Origin: Gnetum montanum
Taxonomy: Eukaryota; Streptophyta; Gnetopsida; Gnetales; Gnetaceae
Assembly: GCA_015680685.1 (NCBI GenBank)
Contig: MNCI01013895.1
Location: 1,851,801 to 1,915,800, forward strand
Direction: 5' to 3'
DNA: 64,000 nt
The stretch's first letter is position 1. Each line of letters opens with the position of its first letter. Made by a program: the position numbers and the translations under genes. Below are positions 56,350 through 64,000 of this stretch, in pieces. Under the pieces are notes generated by a model. That model worked only from the letters and a program-made list of their open reading frames with translations. It ran no database searches and was not told the origin of the DNA.

Positions 56350-57306
56350 TGATGAATCATGGTTTGTTAGGTGCTGATATTGGACCCTTGATGTCAGACC
56401 CTTGACGTTGGACCCTTGATGTCAAACCCTTAACATTGAACCCTTGACGTCAGACCCTTAACATTGGACCCTTGACATCAGACCCTTGATATCAGACCCT
56501 TGATATTGAACCCCCAATATCGAGTATGCGATATTGTGACCTCACTAGCGATATTAGATACATGATATCATGGTTCTTGTGTGAGCCTATAAATACACAA
56601 TTGGGTGCATGGGAGAGTCATAGGAAAAGTTAGTGTCAGAGTAGGATATTTTTGTCAATTTTCAATTTTTCTCAACCCTTTCGCTAGTGCATGCTTGTAG
56701 TGTGATGATTGTAATTGCATGGAACCTTTATTTGAGTGTGACGTACTTGGACACGCACATGAATGGCAGTAAAGATCGAGATTACTTCATCATTACAACA
56801 TTCATTTAGTTTTAACTTTTATTTATTACTTTCTTACTTAATATCTTTTTACCTTCCTCTCCTATCCCTGTTAATGTAGAATGAGTACGAATTAATCATG
56901 AGCATTTAAGTGTGACTACTTGGTATCCTAGTAGCGTACCTAGGACATGTGCTCGGTAATCCCAGTAGTAGTACATGAGGTCCAAGATGTGTACAGATGA
57001 TTAAGGATGGATGCTCATCACACTTAGGCTAGCTTAGATTCTCTTCTCCCTTTTCCTCTTTGTTTAATCAAAGTTATTTTTCATTGCCTCTAGGAGTAGC
57101 ACTAGTTTAGGACCACATCATACACCTCATTCTGGACTAAACCATATGTGATAAAGAAAATACTAGTCTAGGTGGGAAGATAGGGAACTGTGATCAACGT
57201 GTAACTATCTAGATACCACAACTAGCCCATATACAAAGTTTGAATGGATCGTGCGTGAATGCTCGTATTCATATGGTTGAGTGTAGGGGTACCTCGCCAC
57301 TCATCA
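56350..57306 (+). mobile_element. Solo LTR (GATATC/GACGTC lineage)
   Basis: A full-length LTR of 957 bp (TGATGAATCATG to CCACTCATCA) without a primer site behind it. The U3 opens with ten 14-bp repeats (56376-56515), and CCTATAAATACAC is at about 56588. Flanks ATAGT and ATTGT agree in four of five bases, suggesting a target duplication. It separates two pieces of the element C LTR. Confidence 0.7.
56376..56515 (+). repeat. 14-bp minisatellite in the U3 of the solo LTR, ten units
   Basis: Units such as GATATTGGACCCTT, GATGTCAGACCCTT, GACGTTGGACCCTT and GACATCAGACCCTT follow each other without spacing. The first six bases vary around the palindrome GAYRTC; the last part, (G/A)(G/A)ACCCTT, is nearly constant. 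Confidence 0.92.
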
Positions 57307-57541
57307 ATTGTGAGTGTAGTGTGTGAATGCTCATATTCATATGCCTCATTGTGAGTTAAACCATACACACTGATTTTACTAGCTCATGTGGGAAGACAGC
57401 GATTGCCAATGCTAACTAATTACTGGTATAATCACATTTCCTTATCTATGGAGTTCGATTGGGATTGTGTGTGAACACTCATGTCTTGTATGGTTGGGTG
57501 TTGGATACTCCACTACTCATCCTTGGCGCTGTTGTTGGGAA
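57307..57541 (+). repeat. End of element C 5' LTR and primer-binding site
   Basis: CCTCATTGTGAGTTAAACC to CCACTACTCATCC (57522) is an LTR end of another lineage than the solo LTR. TGGCGCTGTTGTTGGGAA (57524-57541) follows, matching the tRNA-Asp complement at 14 of 18 positions with only transitions. About 500 bp of the LTR between 56349 and 57307 are missing. Confidence 0.7.
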
Positions 57542-57659
57542 TAAGTTAATCTTATACTATGTATTTAATTTTCCAAAGTTCATTGTATTAGAACCTAACT
57601 CCAATCTTCACATACTTAATATAAAGCACACTTAACATAGATAATTAGAAAATAATAAC

Positions 57660-59950
57660 ATGGCTTCACATAATGATCAATCATCACCTACCAAGGACAT
57701 AAGAAGGAGTAGTGACAAAATTGCTAATGAAGAAGACTGGGGAATGCCAATGTAGATACAAATTACTTATGCTCACACTAATCCATATCATCTAGACTTC
57801 ACCTTCATATTCCATGAGGATAGACAAATGAGGTGGATAGATATGCAAGGCAACATAGTTCTACCTCCCAAACGTGCAACACTAACCATGATACAAACTA
57901 CCCTAAGAGGAATGCACTTGGACTAGATTCAAGAAGGATATCATGTGACTTAGCACATGACCAAACCCTATGAATCTATAAGGGAGTAGATAAAAAGAGA
58001 TGCTACTACGGAAATCAAGCATGCTCATACCAGAGGGAAGCAAACCAACACATCTATTATCATAGAAGTGCTTGATGCTGATCAGTTCATTTTGAAATAA
58101 ATGCATTAGAACCATGAGGAGCCATCAAATACACCTATCATCAAACTAGAATAACCTATCAAAGCTCAACTTCACTCTACTCTGGTAGAGACACACAAGG
58201 GAGAGGCTACCGACTCAAGATACAAGCAGGACTCTAGGCCAAGGGATCCTACTAAGTCCTACAAGAAAACTCACAAGAGTCATGAAAGGAGAACTAGGTG
58301 ACACCATTCTCCTGCTACCTCCTCTACTTAATCACACTCATTAGAGGACTATGATAAGAGATAACATGAGTACTAAGATTTTGATAGGGAAAAGAGAAGA
58401 GCTCATGGTCATCATGACTGATACTCAAGGTATTTTGATTCAGAACATGAGGAGTATGAAAGAAGGAGACATAGAGAGAGAAGAGAGGAGCAAGAGAGGC
58501 ACGAGAATAGAAGAGGTCACCACTACCATAAAGCTTATGAACTTGATCATGATGATGAACCCCTTATGGCAACCCGGAACATGATCAACATTCAAGAAGT
58601 AGTCTACATACCAACCAGACATGTGAGAAACAATTGAATTAAATAGCTAGATATGAATAACATACCTAGATTTGAAGGAGGATATAAAACTGATCCTTAG
58701 CATCATCTTCAAGCATTCCATGATGCCTATGCCCTTCAAAACATAGAAAGTCATTGGTAGAAATTAACATTATTTGTTAGGACAATTGTGAAGGAAGTAG
58801 AAAGCTAGTACAAGTCACTAAAACTTGAATTGATCAAACACTAGAGTACCATGCTTGAAATTTTTAATGATAAATATTAGACATATTCATGAGTGTTAAA
58901 TCTAAGAAAGAAAATCTAGAACTGGAAATAAGAGACTTATGAGACCCTTGATGCAGCAATGGATAGATATTATTCACTGTTACATAGATGCCCAAGCCAT
59001 GGATTTTCATCAATGAAATAGCTAAGGCACATCATAGATGGGTTGAAAAGTAAAGTAAGAGAGACCCTTGGGGTTTATGCTTAATGAAGACTATCAGAAT
59101 TAACTACTCATTCGATTCAAAGGCTCATTGATCAAGTGGGAAAACAAGAAGAAGAACTCAAAAAAAGGGAATTAGCTGAAGAATACAACATGGATCCATC
59201 AATATAAAAAGGAGATGCATTGGTATGTAATATCCAAGAGGAAGAAACCTTGGATTGAGTCATTAGGAAAAAGATACTACTAATTCAGAAATTTGTTACT
59301 GATGTATCAGCACATGTAGCAAAAATGTGGGATTTGGTAGATCAATGATGTATAAGAACACTAAATATTATGGAGGAGAAAGTAGAACAAGCACTCAATA
59401 GAGGCAAAGAAAAGAAGAAGAAGAAGAAGAAGGAATTTAGACAAAAGGACAAAGTTTCTTCAATAGCTGGGTACTTAAACATCAGCTTCACAGATCATGA
59501 AGGTTGCATCATGTGCTAGTACAAACATCCTAAGGGATGTTGTTCAGTCATGATACATCTATAAGAAACTATGGCATATGCACTTAACCCATGATTTGTT
59601 CAAAAGAAAATGCCCAAATGGCTACCTATCCTCAAGGTAACTACAAATGACAAGCTTAACCAATGTACTATCATATTGGAGCCTTGCTGTAGCCATAGGA
59701 GCACCTGCAATCATGGGCCATGCCATCGCTACACCAGCAATATCTATATCAACAACCTAATCCTTATGGATACTATGTCACCAGCGGATGCCATTGTTCA
59801 AAATCCACAATATCACCCACCAGAATACCATCAACTAGAATCACCAAGGACTAATCTAAACATGCACATGCATTCACAAGTAGCTAATCTCTCAAATTTT
59901 AATTCAAATTCCTTGCCACTAGTGCCACCACCCACAATGTAGGGTGAATC
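57660..59950 (+). pseudogene. Gag remnant of element C
   Basis: Starts MASHNDQSSPTKDIRRSSDK. FTFIFHEDRQMRWIDMQGNI aligns with FTFILHRDEHSRWQDMEGNI of A. Then a Lys/Arg/His-rich stretch (58200-58560), NNIPRFEGGYKTDP (58656), HHLQAFHDAYALQNIE, RYYSLLHRCPSHGFS, the Lys-rich run around 59410 and the zinc knuckle (C.MC.YKHPKGCC, about 59506). More divergent from A than B, D or E are. Confidence 0.75.
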
Positions 59951-60199
59951 ACCATCACAATTGTAGCAAAAGAAGGCTGTAATGGTAGTAAATGTATGAA
60001 TAGAAGATTTCACTAGTAATGATAAGAGCCAAATAAAGAAATGTCCTTTCCTTAGGATAAGTCCATTGAAGGTTGATAGAATAGGAGCTTTATTAAGATC
60101 ATCTTCTCCCAAAATAGATCTTCTCACTCTTGACAAGCTTTCATCATCATCGATTCTAAAAATATAGACTATCATGCTCATTGTAGTTGTTATCAATTG

Positions 60200-60660
60200 G
60201 ATCAAGGCATGGCCACTCTCATAAAAGTGAATTGGCCAAGGAGTTCCTTAATCTATCTATGGGTAGCTGGGAATCTACCATGTAAAACTCTATTGGACTT
60301 AGGTTCTAGAGTCAATTTAATCTCCTGCGATACATATCACACATGGAAGCTACCATCATTTTAAGGAATGTAACATTAGGTTGGAGCTTGTAGATCAATT
60401 TGTTGTCATTCCTTTGGAACCAATTGATGATGTAATGACCATTGTTAATGGGTGGTCCTACCCAATAGACTTTTTGGTGATTGATGTGAAGGATATTAAT
60501 AAGGAATGTCCAATCATCATTGGGAGGGCATGACTTAGCACCATTGATGTTAGGCTAAACATGAGAGATTTATTCATGGAGATCTCAAAAGAGGACAAAC
60601 ATAGAGCCATCCACACACAAAGAATTCCATGCATAATTGCTAAAAGAGAAGGGTGCAATA
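60200..60660 (+). pseudogene. Aspartic protease remnant of element C
   Basis: CKTLLDLGSRVNLISCDTYH (about 60280-60340) holds the catalytic Asp; the usual DSG is DLG here. TIVNGWSYPIDFLVI and CPIIIGRA follow in shifted frames, then MRDLFMEISKED (60561). Confidence 0.68.
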
Positions 60661-62517
60661 GTAGACAAGACATTCAAAGTACTAACACATATATCATAAT
60701 AGTCCATAGTAATAATGAAACAAAAATGTATGCAAAAAGAAGAGTAGAAGCCATAAAACCAAAGCTAAGTACCTTAATTTGTCAAACATATGCATGAATA
60801 CACATGAAACACTTACTAATTTCTATTCAAAGAAAATGAGTCCAACTAAGGACTTGGAAATGAAAATATTAACTCATGAACACATACTAGTGGGAAAGGA
60901 AAATAAGAACTTAGATGATCAAAACTCAACTACCATTAAGATCACATGGGATAATCATAATAAAGTTAAAATGCTAAAGATGGTAAGAAAACCACCCAAA
61001 GTGGATCCGGGAGATCTAGGGAGCATTTTCTGAACATTTTCCAAAAAGTTTAGTCATGGGGGAGTTGCCCTATCATGACCTAGGAATTAATAAGTGCCTT
61101 TTCATTTTCTTTTATGTTTTTCTCATTTATTCAATTTTTCACATTCTTCAATATTTTTTAATTCTTTAACATGTTTCATAATTTTTTATCATATTTTCCA
61201 TTTCTTTTATACTTGTTTTAAAACCCTTTGTAAATAATTTTTGATCATTAATAAAACACATTTAAATAAAGGCAAGATGTCACCAAATAAGGTGAAAATT
61301 TCTTTATGAAATCAAGTCATAAGAGATTGATTATTTGAACAGTGAGCACACATCATTTATCCATCCATTCCATTAATAAGAGGTTCTTTCGATGGCCACA
61401 ATGATATTCTTTCCATTATCAAAGTAAAATTAAACTTGTGACCATTATGCCTGGATAGAAAAGTGAAGAACCAAGTGGAATGAAAAGTGTGTGACATCAA
61501 GGGGACTTGTGGATTTTGTTGGATTATTATTGCAAGTTCTATCATGTTGCTAAGGTTGTATTATATCCTTGTAGATCTAATGAAAAATGGGAATAAGAGT
61601 AAAATAAGTGCTATCTTAAAAAGGTTTACACAAATAACAAATAAAGGGCACAAAACAAATTTCTAGGGGTTCCACTAGAAAGACATGTTACCCATGCCTG
61701 AAGGTAGGTAACTTCTTAGAAATGTAAATAAAAATAAAAATAAAGTGCCATGAATAAAGTCCTCAGAAAATATGCCAAGTGACAATACTCCTTGTAACAT
61801 TGATAGTCTTACAATTGTGATTCCAAGAGAAGAAATGATGCGATGTCATTGGGATGTGGTCTGGACTTGGTTTGAATCTTGAATAGAAAGGCTAATGATT
61901 ACCTTAACCATAATAAAATACAAGAATTTATTATATCTATGGTAAGACACTTCACATCCTAATTTTTGCAATTTCTTCTAAAACCATTTCATCTTATTAT
62001 TTGAATAATCATAACTTATGATTTTGAGTAACATAAAGTTATTTCTCCAATTGGGTGGTACTAACATGTGTGTTTTGCTAAACAAGTATGCACTACATTC
62101 AACTTCATAAGTGCTTAAGGACACTTTTAGGCATGGTTACATAAGGGCATTAAGGGCTAGAGCTTGCTTTAGGAAGGATCCATTTGTATAACAGTTGTAT
62201 CTTATACTTGCTAAGCGATTCCACATCATCTTAAACCTTCCAATCCCAATAAATCACAATAAATACTTTCCATATCACTCACACTATTCATTCTAATAGC
62301 ATAACAATGTTGTCTTTCTCATCCACTCCATCAATACCTCATATACTTTCATACCCCAGGATTCCTTAATCATAGACTTTCAATGTTAATTTTTCACAAC
62401 TAAAGCATCATCTCCATGTTAAGACCCTTTCAACATGATGCATATCTTCCAACCATCGTATGGGACTTAATTTTTTTCAAGAAAAACATTAAGGAATTTT
62501 GATTTTTCTATGGTGAC

Positions 62518-62666
62518 ATTGTATCTACGATATCATAGGCACCTATAATATCGCATCTATGATGTTGTTGGCACCTATGATATCACATCTATGATGTTGC
62601 TGGCACCTACAATATCACATATATGATGTTGCATTTATGATATCTCACACATAAAATCTATATATA
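62518..62666 (+). promoter_or_regulatory. U3-like array and TATA box upstream of ORF2 (element C)
   Basis: Three units of 32 bp (GGCACCTATAATATCGCATC..., GGCACCTATGATATCACATC..., GGCACCTACAATATCACATA...) plus flanking half units, full of GATATC, GATGTTG and CGATATC words. They are followed by CTATATATAG (62658-62667). The same words occur in C's own LTR piece (56160-56220: ATGATATCG, ACAATATCATATCTACGATG) and in related LTRs. The ORF2 ATG is about 510 bp on. Confidence 0.6.
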
Positions 62667-63176
62667 GTGTGGTAGAGTTAGAAAAATTTTTGATTTCTGA
62701 ATTTCATAAGAAGGGAGTTGTAGTTTTTCTTCAAAGCTAAAGAGCTTTGACACTCCAACTTTTAGTGCCCATAACTTGCTCATTATTGTCTTAATTTGTG
62801 TAATTTTTGAATCTACATGATCTTGAAGTGATCACCTTAGTTGGGGGGTGGGGTGGGGGGTTGGGGTGGATGCTTGTAAGGAAAATTTGAGTCAATTTTT
62901 TAAAAATTGCTAACAACCAGAAGGGGCTAAGTTAAGGAATATATTAAGAATTTTTAAAGTAAGACACTTGTGTTAAGGCCAAAACCACTTTAAGAAGACT
63001 TCTAATTGATCATACCACTCATTTAAAGTACTAATGAGGTTGTTATTGAACAATTTTCTAACTCTACAATCATAATGAACAAAGAACTTGATATGACTAA
63101 GGGTATGAGTAAGGTATCAAATTGTTGCTCATCTATGAAAATATTCTGGTCATTCCAAACCCTTGATTATTTGTAG

Positions 63177-63999
63177 ATGGCCCTAATAGGAGTAGCACAA
63201 GGAGAACTCCCATGACTAGTAAGCAAAAGATCATAAAGTTGTGGAAGAAAACAACTAAGTGAGCAGAATCCATAAGCAGAACAAGGAGAGTAAGAAGTAT
63301 AATCCTTCAACATTCACCAACAAACTCTTGCCACAAAGCAATCTACTTAAGCAGAAGCAGATGTTCTACTAGTACCTTTACAAGGATAAAAACTTACATT
63401 GTTACCTAAATGCCTTCAAGAAATTTAGGAAAAATCCATCATGTCGACAGTAATTGTGGAACTTAACTTTGGTCCATTCTTGGAATTTTCTCCAAAAGCT
63501 ATTAAGGCCAAACGTCAGTCATCTCCTTTGTGGCTTACTCTAACAAACAATGGAGAATGGTATTTATGAGAAATACTCTAATTTTGGAAAAATTGAGAAG
63601 TTGATGCTACAATCAAAATTGAAGGAATCTCAGTATCTTACTCAATTAAGGCAATAGCAGAGGTATTGAATGTGCCTAATCAAAGAGCAAAGGTGGCATA
63701 AATATCAACCAGATTTGACACAGATGTTAGGAAGCTATGGTTATAGTGGGCATATGGCAAGGAATAAAAAGAATACAGTGAATTGACTATGAAGAAAATA
63801 TTTATTTCAAAATTGATACTTATCATCTGTTTCCTACTAAAAGATTGAATAGAATCTCTACATATGTGGCCAAAGGGAGTGCAATATTAATGTGAAAATT
63901 CAATGTGAACATCATTGACCTCTACTTCATAGAAATCCAAAGGCAGTTCAAAGAAAAGAAGGAAGGGAAGTTAACGCTTCCATTCCCTTGCCTTATCTA
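63177..63999 (+). pseudogene. ORF2 of element C, N-terminal part, cut by window edge
   Basis: An ATGGCCC follows TTGATTATTTGTAG, the same context as ORF2 of A. After a decayed start the conserved domain is readable: VELNFGPFLEFSPKAIKAK (63450), SPLWLTLTNNGEWYL, IKIEGISVSYSIKAIAEVL (63615-63671) and, after frame changes, LTLPFPCLI at the very edge (63971-63997). The rest, including any coiled coil, lies outside. Confidence 0.7.
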
Positions 64000-64000
64000 G

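Larger units (their letters stand above)
57524..63999 (+). mobile_element. Element C: gag-pro-ORF2 gypsy element without RT or integrase (runs off the window)
   Basis: Primer site, gag (57660-59950), protease (60200-60660), a short pol end (HGGVALS near 61055, compare HGEMAIHA in B), spacer with the conserved block of about 24 nt (61677-61702), U3-like array and TATA (62518-62666), then ORF2 from 63177 to the edge. No RT, RNase H or integrase motif exists between protease and spacer, a stretch of under 500 bp where A has about 3.5 kb. I infer a non-autonomous lineage or a single deleted copy; the 3' end is outside. Confidence 0.75.

Noticed and set aside
59408-59436. Nuclear localisation signal or gene in the AAG repeat
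   Set aside because: It is a short trinucleotide expansion inside decayed gag C, encoding a Lys run. Gag of A has a basic region at the same place without the repeat.
62550-62640. CRISPR-like or satellite array
   Set aside because: The 32-bp units have no spacers and lie in a plant retrotransposon. They are tandem promoter-type repeats.

Overview
This is nuclear DNA of a seed plant with a large, repeat-rich genome. Signs of this are old Ty3/gypsy (Athila-like) retrotransposons, plant LINEs, tRNA-derived SINEs, a eukaryotic tRNA-Gln gene and one intact plant P-type PPR gene. A gymnosperm would fit the low gene density and the many old, decayed, unremoved elements, but the sequence does not prove it. 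Only two genes look functional: tRNA-Gln(UUG) at 9664-9735 (+) and the PPR gene at 18550-19959 (-).

Layout. 1-825: nested LTR pieces. 826-9535: element E, a minus-strand gypsy copy without 5' LTR or ORF2. 9664-9735: tRNA-Gln. About 10280-12190: a 5'-truncated LINE with an assembly gap at 11605-11689. 12171-18500: AT-rich DNA with a PPR pseudogene fragment (13715-14066), SINE pieces and tandem repeats. 18550-19959: the PPR gene. 20255-23192 plus 36643-37650: one LINE split by element A. 23193-36642: element A, 13.45 kb, all parts present. 37650-38885: a second LINE 3' fragment. 39286-50551: element B, both LTRs, most of gag deleted. 50742-55176: element D, minus strand, 4.4 kb, gag-pro only, exact 5-bp target duplication. 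About 56145 to the window end: element C, gag-pro plus ORF2 with no RT or integrase, its 5' LTR region disturbed by a solo LTR (56350-57306).

The most interesting feature is the 3' half of the gypsy elements. After the integrase and about 2 kb of non-coding DNA, A and B carry a second ORF of about 970 codons (32676-35592; 46585-49490). C carries the start of the same ORF (63177 to the edge). It resembles the 'putative plant transposon protein' region, followed in A and B by a proline linker and a long coiled coil. In A, B and C, about 420-510 bp upstream of the ORF2 ATG, lies a TATA box preceded by motifs resembling the U3 motifs of the same lineage's LTR. I infer an internal, U3-derived promoter for ORF2. 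The ORF2 ATG also follows directly on a splice-acceptor-like AG in all three.

All elements are dead. In the frames I read, most in-frame stops can be explained as C-to-T changes in Gln/Arg codons or G-to-A in Trp codons, as expected from methylated-cytosine decay. Boundaries of internal domains are approximate because the frames are broken; LTR ends, TSDs, tRNA and PPR coordinates are read directly.
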